Assembly (NCBI GenBank): GCA_034440615.1
Contig: JAOTOM010004826.1
Location: 287,501-351,500, forward strand
Reading direction: 5' to 3'
DNA: 64,000 bases
From: Ashinkailepas kermadecensis
Lineage: Eukaryota; Arthropoda; Thecostraca; Neolepadidae
Part shown: positions 33,371 to 44,481 of the stretch, one piece after another
Position numbering within the stretch: the first letter of the stretch is position 1
How the letters are laid out: the number at the start of each line of letters is the position of its first letter
Made by a program: the position numbers and the translations under genes
Notes under the pieces: generated by a model
Seen by the model: only the letters and a program-made list of their open reading frames with translations
Databases searched by the model: none
Told to the model about the DNA's origin: nothing

Positions 33371-33993
33371 TTGTAACTGTTGAGTGTGTTATGCAATAGC
33401 AAGTGAGTTTCTTATTAAGTCTAAACGCTTTCTAACTTTATATAGGGTGTGTGGAGTGTGGACGCACACTCCACACTGTCTCGATGGCATGTTGCCAGAA
33501 ACTTGTGCGTGTCGAAGAGAGCTTGTATTTGCAGAGAAGATCCAAGTGAGAGATTCCAAGTGAGAGAGAGAGAACAGTTTGCATGGCACGTTATACACAG
33601 TAACAGACGACATGTCCGAGTGCGGTTCGGCAGCAGCGGCCCGTACGCACACGCAATGATCTCAGCGAGGTCACGGGCGATACTGGCAAGCGGCCAGTTG
33701 TCTCTGCGCAGGCGCATAGCTTCGGCCCGCTACGGGTACCCCCCGCCCAGACACGGCGCCGGCAAAGGTGACGTGGCGAACGACATACTGCGCAGGGGTG
33801 ATCACTGCACGGCCGGAGCGAGTGCGAAGGGCGGACCGCAGCGCTGGCTCGACGGTGGATGACGGCGGTGGCGGCGTTGGTGCGGGCGGCGGAAGGAGCC
33901 GCGGTAGCAGAAGCCGTGGTCCCTCCAGCAGGAGGGATGGAGCCACAGGTGGCGGCACGTGCTGCGTTGTGGTGGTCCAAGTAGGCTGGTTTG
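33371..33993. other. Stretch without recognisable genes
   Basis: A short inverted repeat GTGTGGAGTGTG/CACACTCCACAC lies at about 33,448-33,475. GC-rich sequence at 33,620-33,960 has open frames on both strands without known motifs. Confidence 0.45.
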
Positions 33994-34486
33994 GCGAGAT
34001 GTCAGCCAGTGAGTTGGCTGAGGTTGTAGTCAGCCAGTGGGTCGGCTGAGGTTGCTGAGGCAGCCAGTGGGTCGGCTGAGGTCGCTGAGGTTGATGTAAC
34101 GTCAGCCAGGACGTTAGACGATGAGACGTCAGCCAGTGGGTCGGCTGAAGTTGCCGTCAGCCAGTGGGTTGGCTGAGGTTGCTGAGGCAGCCAGTGGGTC
34201 GGCAGATGAGACGTCAGCCAGCGGGTCGACTTCGCGACGTCACAGCCGACTCACTGGCTGACGTCACAGCAACCTCAGCCGACCCACGGGCTGACTGCAA
34301 CTTCAGCCGACCCACTGGCTGACGTCTCATCTGCTGACCCACTGGCTGCCTCAGCAACCTCAGCCGACCCACTGGCTGACGTCTCAGCGTCTAACATCCT
34401 GGCTGACGTTACATCAACCTCAGCGACCTCAGCCGACCCACTGGCTGCCTCAGCAACCTCAGCCGACCCACTGGCTGACGTCTCAT
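33994..34486. repeat. Long hairpin built from a CAGCCAGTGGGTCGGCTG motif
   Basis: The first half repeats GTCAGCCAGTGGGTCGGCTG with spacers such as AGGTTGCTGAGG and GATGTAACGTCAGCCAGGA. The second half (from about 34,237) carries the reverse complement in mirrored order, ending GTCTCATCTTGG. Arms are about 230-240 bp and meet near 34,233. The unit itself has CAGCC/GGCTG inverted ends, so hairpins are nested. A SINE follows directly. Confidence 0.92.
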
Positions 34487-34512
34487 CTTGGTTGGTTGGT
34501 GGTTGGTGGTTG

Positions 34513-34675
34513 GGGACGAGTGGTCTAGGGGCAAGATGCTCGTCTCACGATCAAAAGATTGTGGGTTCGAATCTCACCTGTCGCTACTCTTCGCCCGCGA
34601 CCAATCGGCGTGAGAGATTGGCGACGCTATATGACTCAACGGTCGACGTGTCGTAAAACCAATAACCACCACCAC
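34513..34675 (+). mobile_element. tRNA-derived SINE
   Basis: A tRNA-like head has an A-box-like GTGGTCTAGGGGCAAGATG and a B box GGGTTCGAATCTC. A body follows (CGACCAATCGGCGTGAGAG), then a 3' tail GGCGACGCTATATGAC...GTCGACGTGTCGTAAAACC ending in (ACC)n. The tail can form a stem of CGACGC with GTGTCG. The SINE ends where the broken transposase reading begins, so it may have replaced the 5' end of that gene. Confidence 0.85.
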
Positions 34676-35733
34676 CGGAGACACTTTGGTATTGCTATTG
34701 GCTGCTTCATCTGTGATGCACCAGCACGTGCATTTGTGAAATGTGTAAAGGGTCACACATCATACAGTGGATGTGAGAGACGCCATACTCATGGCCATCT
34801 AGTAAATCATAGAATGACATTTCCTGACCTGAATGCTGCAGTTAGAACAGATGAGGAACTGTTCTTGATGAGTGATGAAGATCACCACAATGGCAGCTCG
34901 CCCCTGATCCAGCTGGGCATAAACATGGTGTCCCAATTTCCCCTGGATTATATGCACTTGATATGCCTTGGTGTCACAAAGAAGCTGGTTCATCTGTGGA
35001 CTAGTGGACCACTTATTGCACGTCTGCCAAGCCACATAATCTCAAAGATATTTGAAGCACTGGTTGCTCTCAGGAGGAAGGTGCCACATAAGTTTGCCAG
35101 GAAACCAAGGCCTTTAAATGAGTACAAAAGGTGGAAGGCAACGGAGTTCCGCCAACTGCTCCTGTACATAGGTCCACTTGTCCTTCTAAAGCTGTTGCCC
35201 AGCCATCAGTACAGGAACTTCATGCTGTTGTCAGTTGCCTGTATGATACTTGTGCATCCCACACTTTGCACTCAGTACCTCACATATGTAAGAGATCTCC
35301 TGGAAGTCTTCATCCACAACTTTGCATATATATATGGCAATGCAAATGTGTACAATGTGCACTCTTTGACACATGTTGTAGATGATGTGAAGCAGTTTGG
35401 GGCACTAGACAGATATTCAGCCTTCCCATTTGAAAACTATATGCAAAAACTGAAAAAGATGGTTCGGAGACCACAAGATCCAGTGTCCCAGATTGCAAGA
35501 AGAATACGTGGAGGCGAACAGAAATGTGCCAGTCTCTGAGACCTCAAGAGCATGTAAAGTTCCACACAATGATGGCCCTGTACCAGACTCATCTGACAGG
35601 TATCTCCAGTTCAAGCAGTACCATGATGACTGGCATGTGTCCACATCAGAACCAGATAATTGCATTGATGTGAATGGCAGTGTTGGCTTGGTACGAAATG
35701 TACTGTGGCCAATTTCACTATTGTTTTTGTACT

Positions 35734-35759
35734 CACACAGTTTGTTAACAAACAGTGTG
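35734..35759. repeat. 26-bp near-perfect palindrome
   Basis: CACACAGTTTGTT is followed at once by AACAAACAGTGTG, complementary except for one pair. It lies just after the recognisable transposase reading. A further CACAAACTGTG follows within 20 bp. Confidence 0.7.
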
Positions 35760-35909
35760 AGGCAAATCACAAACTGTGTTAGATCAAGTTTCACAAAGGT
35801 CTTGCTCTGTAATTACAAAAATTGTAAATGTTGCGAGTGTATTACAAACTGTGTGATTTTACAATGCCTTTCAGTAAAAAAAGAACACAGATATTACAAG
35901 ATAATATGA

Positions 35910-37080
35910 TTTATTTACAATAATTATTAAGGGAAGAAATTCTGACGAATTAACAATGTAATGAAGAATTAACATACATAAGACCGAACGATAGAAAATA
36001 TGATATTTCATTATAAACAGTTTCCTTCAATGCAATAAACTCTTGATAGGAAAATCAGCTGACATCGGTATGCGAACAAACAAACCAGCATTCCATCGCG
36101 ACAACCACGGATTTTACTATTGATGATATTGATGCTGATTGATATTAGTGCTGAAACATGAAAACCAACGTGGACAACAAGCTGGAACTGCTCAGGTTCA
36201 TAAAAAATAACAAGGACGTTAGTATCCATATTCGATATTCATATTCATATCCGAATTCATTGGCGCATCAATACAGTACAGATTTTACGTCATAAATACT
36301 GGGATGACCGACGCCATGAGTAGATAATCCGACTTGGTTTATGTTGGGGACGGGGCAAGGAGTTGTTTTACATACTTTTTAGGGGGCAAGTGTCCCCTCA
36401 ATCTTGTCTGTCTTTTCCCCAAAAAATAATTTCAACTTTTAACGTGGAACCCTATGAAGTGTGCCTCCTTCCCGATCCATTTGGGCCCGCGCATTGCCTG
36501 CATGCATTGTGACCCAAATAATTTTCAGAAATCAACGCCCATGGACGGGGGTGCTATTACACTGGGAATCTCGTCTAACCTGATAACCGTACCCCCCCCC
36601 CCCCCCCCCTCCCTGCCAAGTTACATTCCCCATTGTTCGTACATTACTGGGGCGGGGTGTAGGGATGAACTCGAAAGATTGGATTGGACACTATTGACGT
36701 CAAGGATTGCCCCCCCCCCTCCAGTGACGGACCCAGGGGAGAGGACAAGGGGAAGTGTGCCACCCCCAGATCGCAAAATGTTTAGCACACGTTGTCTCTA
36801 TTGAGAATTTGCGGGAAAACTGAAGCATTCGACCTTATAAATATTGTACTGTTTTAAGTTTAAGCTCAGACAGAGCCGGAACCAGGAAGGTCAATGGCGG
36901 TAGCCATACTCGTCCGCCAGAGGGCACCACTGCGGAAGTTCCTGAGGGCGGGCGTCTTCGGTTGGGGAACAAAATCGTGGAGTGATAAGGGGAAGGAGTA
37001 GTGACACTTGAGCCCTCCCAGAAGCGCTCAATTTCCCGGTACACGTTTACAATTTCCCGGTACACTTTGATATTTCAAAA
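35910..37080. other. Probable intron or intergenic sequence with C-rich repeat
   Basis: Contains two poly-C runs (36,592-36,609 and 36,710-36,721) and an AGTGACGGACCCAGGGG start like that at 8,185. No gene is recognised. Confidence 0.4.
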
Positions 37081-37798
37081 CAATCGTGAAAATATTCGTG
37101 TACTTTCAGATATTATTTGGTAGGATGCCATCAGGAGGCTTCCACTCCATTCGAACAATGAAGTGGGCTAAGGCGACAGAGCTTGCAAAGAGCCTTGGCA
37201 TAATTATGGCAAGTGCAGACACCAAGGCACTAAATAACAAGATACCTTTACTAAATAACATCTGGTGGCAAAATGCGAGACGGGCAACTCTAAGTAAGTA
37301 ATATTTTTACTCCATTTGTCACATGCATATGATAATTGTCGCATATGATGTCCAGTGATAGAAAAGTCCATGTCTGTGTGGAATACTTTCAAGATGAGGA
37401 AAGCTTTTTCAAATACCCACTTGATTCAAAATGCCTGGGTATCAAGGAAGTGTCAAAGCTTAGCAGTACCATGATTATGGTGCCCATCAGTCAAGTGACA
37501 TCAAAGAGACTGCTGATGCCACATGGTGATTCATATATCTATTCCATTGTTGCATTCCAGCAACATGAATAAGTAATGCTATGACATGATTTGCACTCAG
37601 CATGGTATTGGAACATCAGAAGGTGGTTTTCAGGTATGTGCTGTCAAATTGGATTGGATTCCAGTTGGTTTAGACTGCTCATTGTGTATGATTTGAGCCA
37701 CCCATACTGAGTTGGCTTATGTGTGACATCTGGGGTGGGCTTTTTGTGAGCTCACTAAGATGGTGAGTATCTGTGGTTGAGAATATATTTTAATATGT

Positions 37799-37850
37799 TA
37801 GTTACTTGGGTTTTAGGGTGCCTCTACTACTGAGCTCATTTTGCGCCCAT
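37799..37850 (-). mobile_element. Tail-only mini-retroposon, copy 3, with target duplication
   Basis: A 52-bp insert (TAGTTACTTGGG..., TTTTGCGCCCAT) between TATTTTAATATGT (37,786-37,798) and TATTTCAATATGT (37,851-37,863), a 13-bp duplication with one mismatch. Confidence 0.87.
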
Positions 37851-38016
37851 TATTTCAATATGTGAAGCATGGTTGATGTCATAACCAGGTCTCACAAAGT
37901 TGAGGAAAATATGATTTCTGTCTGAAAACCTCTGCCTGATTTTCCCAATGTGCATAATCTGTCAACAAACCTGTGACCTGTTCCTGCTTACGTGCTCATA
38001 TATTTTGTTTCTACAG

Positions 38017-41000
38017 GGTGTTTGCCATTGTCATATTTTCTTCTGGGGTTTCAATAATTTCATGCAAGTGGTTTACCAATGAAAAAGAGGAGCACTGCTT
38101 TTGGCCTCCTGGCAACACCATAAGAGCCACGAAGCTGCTACGGGCCCATGCAGAACCTGATCAGCTGTGGGGGAAATATTCCATCAGAGTGCTTGGCAAA
38201 GCAGGTGATTTGGTAAATGGCTTGTTCAGTGGTGACCAGCAAGAAGATCACTATTGTGGTTTGCATGTTTGGGTGTGGTTAGCTAGTTGTGAACAGTGGT
38301 ACCTACCCAAATGTGTAATAAGTGCAAATCAAAGCCATGTCTAACTCTGCTTTCAGTATCTGTAGTTCCATTTCCATACAGAACAAGGATAAATGATGAC
38401 AATGTGTTATTGCTGTCATCAGTATTGCATTATCCTTATTTTACCACCCACCCAGTCACAGTTTTGTGAGGGTTTGTCAGGTTAGCTGATGTTTTATCAC
38501 CATTATGTATGCTGGCAGGTACATACAGCAGGGCGGTGGAAAAATTGGAGGATGTCCAATACACATCCGATTTACAGACAGATACTGAGGAGTGAGGAAG
38601 TATCTAAGAAAAAGAGGTATGTATGCAATTGTTTTCAGCGATGCAGACAGCAGCAAGGCCAGCATGATATCAACTTGGAATCAAATGGCATTGGTTTAGC
38701 ATCTGGTCCTGTGAATTTATGCAAGACTTCACCACAAATTCTGAGTTGAACCACTATCTTGAACCCCTTCCATATGGGCAGTATGTTATTATAATTGTTC
38801 AAATGTGTTGCCTCCTTCATAAAATGTGTATGGGTTTCAGGAAAATGTGTGGCTTGGGGAGTGCAATTGCCTTTTTTTGCCCCTGTATAGATTCATAGTG
38901 CATTTGTGCTTGGCAAGGGCAGGTATCATGCATTAGATGTGATTCCCCTGATGGTAAATTTGTAGCTCAACTACATGCCACAGATCTAAACCACTCTGTC
39001 ATTATACAAGGAACCCATTGCAATTGTATGTAGCGAGCAGGAACCTGTAAGGTTCCAAGTGCATTATCTTCAGAGCTAATTGTTATCCTGTGGTTTTTTA
39101 ATGTGTGTTAATAGTCCCACTGTCCCTTGTGTTTGATTCATAGGAAGCTACGACATAGACGGATACAAAGCAGCTCAGATGAGAACTATGAAGTCTGCAC
39201 TTTGCCTGGGTCAGGATGTGGCGAGATGCTGCCACCGATCCCTCCCAGATTTGCTCAAGATACAGCTTGGAAAAAAATCCATGGTAAACAATTTCGTAAT
39301 TATTTATACCAACCATGTTTGTATTGGAGAGGCAAGGGAAAATAGAGGGTTGCTTCTACTATGAATATGGTTGCTAGGTATGTGACGTGTGTATGCTAGC
39401 CAAAGCCACATTGGTGATTGACTTTTGTTCCTTGCATAAATTGAGAAGAATTCAAGTTATGACATATTTCAAATTACAATTGGTTACAAATTTGTGCATG
39501 TAGCATGACCCTAACTGTGGGTATGTTGTGTGTAACCCATGCATGCTGTCATAGTTGTGGTGGTTTTACATTTATAATTACTGGCAAGCTTTGCAGTCTT
39601 CAGGGAGCTGGTAGTCACAGTAGCTCAGTTGGTAGGGCATTGGATTCCTGATCGAAAGATCATGGGTTTGTACCCCACAACTGGCAGAGTTACTGATTTT
39701 ACCCTCAATGAATCAGCATGAGAGGTTGGCAATGCTATATGACTTAGCAATTAAATGTTTTGTTATATCACCCAAGATTCTTCTTCACAGAGAGTGGTTC
39801 TGGCATGCTGTGCCAGTCTGTTGTGCAGACACCAATTCGCCCTGCTCCACTGAGGCATGTTAACAGGGATCTTCAGACATCGTCAGGGAACGAGGAGTCA
39901 CAGGGAGAAAGAGGTACTTGTTTTTGTTTGGTTGGGTCCATTTTGAAAATAAAGCAAAGTGAAAATGAATGAAAAAAATGGAGTGCATTCATGAAACTTG
40001 ACACAAAGGTCTCTTCATGGTCTAAAGGCTGATTTTAGGCTGGTTTTGTGTGTTATTCAGAATGAGGAGCACTATGATTATAAACAAGCTACATCATACC
40101 ATGATTGTTCTGTTTTTTTTTTAATGTGGTGATTAGCACACAAGTCTGGATTATGCCATCCTCAGTTTGACGAGCTCTTCATATCCAATGTAAGGCAGAT
40201 AATTTGTAAGCTATATTTAATGTAACACAAAATAGACTAAAATGAAAAGCTGTGATGTCCAATGTTTGCGAATGTTCAATTGTAACTACTACAGGCATTA
40301 ATACCACTTCACTATGACAAACTAAGTGGTCCCTTAGTTTGCAGAACATATCTGCAGTGCATTGCTAGCCCACCCTATGTCCAGGTATACATTCCTGTTT
40401 GGTGGTATCAGTTATGGACTGGACATTGTAAATGCACATTTCAAACTGGTGTATTGCAACATTTTATATTTTTGCAGACGGCACTTCTGGTCCTCAGCCT
40501 GCTGTGCCAGGTAGCTTGGCCTTCAGGTCGCCAATGCCAGTTCGCCCTGCTCCACTGAGATTCACTCACAGGGATCTTCAGGCATCGACAGGAAATAAGG
40601 AGTTGCAGGGGGAAAGAGGTACTTGTTTTTCTTTGGTTGATTCCATGTCAAAGATGGAAAGTGTATGCATGTAGCTTCACTCAAAGGATGTCTTACTTGG
40701 TGGTCCAAGAACTGGTTTTTGTCTGGTTTTCTGTCATTCGAATGGAGAGCACCATGACTAAAGGGCACTGTTACACCCTGATTGTATTAGGGTTTTTGTA
40801 TGCATGTTTATTGGTGCACAGTCTTGTACCTACCATCATCAGTTCCCCAGCCTCTTCTCCCTATCACTTGTTATTGTTTTTGTTTTATCTATCCATGTTT
40901 GAAAATGTTCAATCATGCTAAATTGTGTACACATATGGTAATTTCAGGAGGGGAACCTAGGTGATGCATTTGCTTGCATTATATAATATCCACAGTGCAT

Positions 41001-42894
41001 TACTAGTTAGTTGGTTATTGTGTTTCAGGGGTGCATCGGCTGCATAGGTCATATAGTGCCACAGTGCATTACTAGACCCATGTCATGCATGGGCGTAGGA
41101 TTTCAATGTGGCAATGTCAATTATGGTGTGGACATTTTACATGTACTTTTGTGTATTACGTCACAATTTTCGTCTTCACAGACAACACTTCTGGTCGCCA
41201 GCCTGTTGCACCAGGTGGCTTGGCCTTCAGGCCGCTTACGTCAATTCACAATGCTCCATTGGGGCACGCTGACAGGGATCTGCAGGCACCACCAGGAAAT
41301 GGTCACCTACATGGGGAAGAAGGTACTTACTGTTTGTGTTAACAAATATGTCCTGTTAGCAAATATGCCTATCAATGTTTTTGACATGGCATGTATGGTC
41401 ATTTGGACAATGGTAAACTGTGTGCATGCATGAGTGTTGCCACAATGTTATGTTTGTGTTTTGCAACTCAAAAGTATCTCAAAGGTATAATCTGGTGGAT
41501 CAGATGTTTACTGGTGCAAATATATGGATTGTCCTTCAAGCACCATCAATTGCTCCCTGGGTAATTCATCTTGTATGATGATGATGAATTGGTGTTTAGG
41601 GGCGCGTCGACTGCAATGGTCATGTTGCGCCCATTTCATCTTGTATGCGTCATGCTGATTTTTAATATTCATTTTCATTCTCAGGTTCCATGGAATTAGT
41701 TAGGAAATTACTGTATCTGCTGGAGGATGTTAGAGAAACTCAGAAGATACATGGAAGAATGCTGCAGGCAATCATTCACTTACAGAAGGGAGTACTGCCA
41801 GGAGACGTCCGCCTGCCGGAAGGGGTGTCGTTCCAGATAGACAACATTGAGGTTTTCAATGAGATGAATTCCAAACTTCAAGCAGATCCTGCTTTTGCTG
41901 ATGGTGTGGTAAGTGCTTGACTACAGCATGGGTATTGTGATGGGTATGAGTCATTGTTTTCTTCTTTGCTTAGTTTCATAGTGTGCATTATTTCATGAAT
42001 TAGGAATGCAGATGAAGGCCTTAATTAGCATGTCGGGAGAAAATTTTATCTGTACACTAGACCTGAAAGTGTCCACGTTTGCCAGTTCCTAAGTACTATG
42101 ATATAACTGTCTTCCATGGGTGTCAAAATATCACTGTTTCATCAGAGACCCGTGACAGCAATTGCTTTACTTTGTGTACAGGTTCTGCATCTCAGATATT
42201 TCGGTGGCGCGACACTGGACCATGTGGTGAAGCGCATAATGGGCACTATCATCTCCAACCGCTTCAGTGCAAAGATGAACGTGTGGAGGCGATTTGGAAA
42301 GGAGGCATTTGGGACTTCAAAAATGATGGAGATCGTAAATAGTGAGTGTAAACATTTATTTCAGCCTTTATTTTTCGTGATGTCCGTTGCACATTTAATT
42401 CACTATTGTTCTTTCTTTGCATCTCCCTCTGCCTATTTATCGTAGTGTCTGCTCATTACTCAACGCCTGAAGCAATTCTATATTTTCTCAGGTTTCTGAA
42501 CGTGTAGACTATATTGCTTGGTGATACGCAAACCCGTCTTGGGATGAAATAAAGCAGTAGATCCATAGTAAGTTGAGTCATGATTCTCAAATGGCTGGCG
42601 AGGCTAGGCATATGACCAGCGAAGGCCTCCGGTTTTTACCAGTTCGTGTCTGAATCGAATTGGATCATTAAGCACTGTCAACTCATTTTGTTGTTTGAAA
42701 ACTCCAACATTGGTGCTTAATGTTTATGTGACGCTATTGTGCCTGCCTTGTGGTCTACAGGAGCAGTCAAGAAAACTGCAGCCACCAGTACTGCATCGCG
42801 AACGGATGTTGAACGCGCTGTTGGAAAATGGTTCACGGGCAAAGGCGTTCGGCGCCGAGACCGCACCCGTGGTGATGAGTCATCTGCCCAGTGA
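38017..42894 (+). CDS. DUF4806-type protein, nine coding exons
   Basis: Exons: 38,017-38,204, 38,519-38,591, 39,144-39,283, 39,791-39,913, 40,478-40,618, 41,182-41,322, 41,685-41,908, 42,182-42,341 and 42,761-42,894 (TGA at 42,892). All borders are AG/GT and phases close to about 440 codons. The start exon was not found; the first exon enters in phase 2. N-terminal blocks are HCFWPPGN and WGKYSIRVLGKAGTYSRA, typical of this family. The C-terminal half has LHLRYFGGATLDHVVKRIMG and TDVERAVGKWF, matching the DUF4806 pattern. Function is unknown; such genes are common near invertebrate transposases, so this may be the second gene of the upstream transposon (inference). For exon 2 a GTGAGG donor at 38,592 was chosen because it restores frame and avoids a stop. 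Confidence 0.78.
39612..39766 (+). mobile_element. Diverged tRNA-derived SINE
   Basis: The head TAGCTCAGTTGGTAGGGC (A box) and GGGTTTGTACCCC (B box) is followed by GCATGAGAGGTTGGCAATG and CTATATGACTTAGC, the same body and tail order as the SINEs at 34.5 and 63.2 kb. It ends about 25 bp before the acceptor of DUF4806 exon 4 (39,791). Confidence 0.75.
39791..41322 (+). repeat. Triplicated symmetric exon of the DUF4806 gene
   Basis: Exons at 39,791-39,913, 40,478-40,618 and 41,182-41,322 encode related peptides sharing RPAPLR or NAPLGH, RDLQ and a GxxxxxGE(R/E)G end. Each enters and leaves in phase 1 and is followed by GTACTT, so each copy can be included or skipped without shifting the frame. 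Spacing is about 700 bp and flanking intron sequence is partly similar. Confidence 0.85.
41007..41059 (-). mobile_element. Tail-only mini-retroposon, copy 4, with target duplication
   Basis: A 53-bp insert (TTAGTTGGTTATTGTG..., CATATAGTGC) flanked by an exact 16-bp duplication, CACAGTGCATTACTAG, at 40,991-41,006 and 41,060-41,075. Confidence 0.93.
41578..41634 (-). mobile_element. Tail-only mini-retroposon, copy 5, with target duplication
   Basis: A 57-bp insert (ATGATGATGAATTGG..., TTGCGCCCAT) flanked by an exact 13-bp duplication, TTCATCTTGTATG, at 41,565-41,577 and 41,635-41,647. The tail in the sense orientation is (ATC)n. Confidence 0.93.
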
Positions 42895-43555
42895 AAATGC
42901 GGTCATGTACATTATGCCACTGCGCACTGGCCTCGAGGATTAGTTTTCACCAGAGATGTTATGCTGAAAAATATATGAATTGGATGCATGTATGATGCAC
43001 TGGCGGCACACGGAAGATGGCTGGTGGATTCAGCTGAAGTTACGAATACTCCACGCAGAGCCAATGATGTATCAATCTTGACCATTACTACATGGTTAAT
43101 CATTCATTTATCAATCATTCAATTTCAATTCAATTCAATTCATCATTCAATCATTTATCATTACATCACTAAAAAAAAGACTTGCCATGGATGACTGTGA
43201 CTTGCCATGTTTTGAGCTTGTTGCGTGAACCTAGGCCCTGTTACCCGATGAACCAGTTGCCGCGTTCCCACCCTTCATCGAACCAGCCTTCCGCTGACCA
43301 TAAATTTGTGCTTAGCTGCAACACTTAGCTCGTCAGACTACAGAAGAATGTTAGGTCGGCGCTCCAGCCATCGTAATAGACACACGTGTCGCCACTGACT
43401 GGGTAGTTCGAGCATGTTAGTGCATCTCGATTGATTGGTAGGGACGAAGAACAAAATGGACCAGATGCACTCATGAATTCTGGTGCGTAAGCGGATCCGA
43501 GGGTGAAGGGCAAATGCCCTCTTCCTTTCCAATACATGCCGTACACTGCCCATAT
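42895..43555. other. 3' flank of the DUF4806 gene
   Basis: AT-rich sequence with ATTCAATTCAATTCAATTCA-type simple repeat at about 43,120-43,145. No gene is recognised. Confidence 0.45.
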
Positions 43556-43760
43556 CGAGCCCATGACTGGTCCATATATGGGTGTGCCCACATGAACCCC
43601 ACATCTGGCCCATATATGGGTGTGCCCACATGAATCCCACATCTAGCCCATCTGGGACCCAAATGAATCCCACGACAAACCCATATGGGGCCCATGTGGG
43701 TTGCCCACGTGGGGCCCACATGGATGCCCATTTTGGGCCCACTTGGGAATGCTGGCTGGG
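43556..43760. repeat. Cluster of short palindromic words
   Basis: Repeated 10-bp palindromes CCCATATGGG, CCCACGTGGG and CCCACATGGG-type words, together with TGGGCCCA and GGGGCCCA, follow one another at about 10-30 bp spacing. Two units of about 59 bp containing CCCATATATGGGTGTGCCCA are direct repeats (43,568-43,640). The open frames through it are low complexity. Confidence 0.8.
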
Positions 43761-43849
43761 ACGTGTCGCTGCACACCGAGGAGGGAGGGGGCGGGGGACG
43801 GGGAACATCCCGCAATCGGATTGTGAGTCTACCGCAAAGGCAGATTGAC

Positions 43850-44390
43850 GCGTCTGGATTGGGGCGCGGCTGAGCACGTGGGCTACTTTTATTTCAGGTC
43901 CTGGCCGATACTTCAAGCTGATATCATATATTTGTGGTGTCAGAAGCATCGTTGCAGGCGCAAGGGAGTCTCGTTCAGTGGCTTTCAATGGATTGCCACC
44001 AAGGGTTTGTGATCAGTCTCCACTATAACAGGTCGACCATGCAAAAAGTGTTTTAAACGCGCCATGGCAAAATGCTATTGCCAACAGTTCCTTTTGAATT
44101 TGAGAGTATGACTGTTCACAATCAGCTAAGGACCGAGAGGAGCAAGCCACGGAATTCCCATTCTGCAGTAGCACAGCACCCAACCCATGATTGGAGGCAT
44201 CGCACTGTACTCTGGCCTCAGCCGTGGGATCATAGAATCTCAGAACGGGGGCAGCCGTGAGTAGTCGTTTTACCTCGACAAACACCTGCCGACATGCAGG
44301 ACTCCGGCACCAATTGTCGCGAGATTTTATATCTAGAGGTCTAGAGAAAACATATGCAATACGTGCCATTCTTTAAAAAAAAACGTGCAT
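43850..44390 (-). pseudogene. Gypsy pol fragment (RNase H region)
   Basis: The minus strand reads LLTAAPVLRFYDP, VQCDASNHGLGAVLLQNG and SYSQIQKELLAIAF, then in another frame YDISLKYRPGPEIKVAHVLS. This is the RNase H region of a Ty3/Gypsy element clearly different from the one at 8.8 kb. It is truncated on both sides and frameshifted. Confidence 0.85.
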
Positions 44391-44430
44391 TCCCTCGAAT
44401 GCGCCGCGGAGCATTTGTTGCTTAATTATC

Positions 44431-44481
44431 TTAGTTATTTGGGTTTAGGGCGCCTGGACTACTGAGGTCATTTTGCGCCCA
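44431..44481 (-). mobile_element. Tail-only mini-retroposon, copy 6
   Basis: TTAGTTATTTGGGTTTAGGG, CGCCTGGACTACTG and TTTTGCGCCC fit the hairpin-plus-tail consensus. No target duplication could be seen. Confidence 0.7.

Larger units (their letters stand above)
34676..37572 (+). pseudogene. DUF4218/CACTA-like transposase, broken
   Basis: From 34,676 one frame encodes FICDAPARAFVKCVKGH, SYSGC, FPLDYMHLICLGVTKKL, WKATEFRQLLLYIGP and YNVHSLTHVVDDV, then FPFENYMQKLKKMVRRP. These resemble animal transposase-domain proteins of the DUF4218 type. Near 35,500 the reading shifts frame and continues (PHNDGPVPDSSDRYLQF, CIDVNGSVGLVRN). The C-terminal part (CVEYFQDEESFFKYPLDSK, LGIKEVSKLS) is at 37,345-37,572, so an intron of about 1.6 kb is inferred. 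The N-terminus is missing, cut by the SINE. A phase-unclear exon-like frame at about 37,110-37,295 is unassigned. It lies directly upstream of the DUF4806 gene. Confidence 0.7.

Noticed and set aside
33994..34486. Interpretation of the hairpin as terminal inverted repeats of the transposase locus
   Set aside because: Both arms lie on the same side of the gene and meet head to head, so they cannot be the two ends of the element.
38519..38616. A frameshift in DUF4806 exon 2, which would make the gene a pseudogene
   Set aside because: With the GTATGT donor at 38,617 the frame hits a stop. The GTGAGG donor at 38,592 gives the correct phase 2 and joins smoothly to exon 3, so the gene is treated as in frame.
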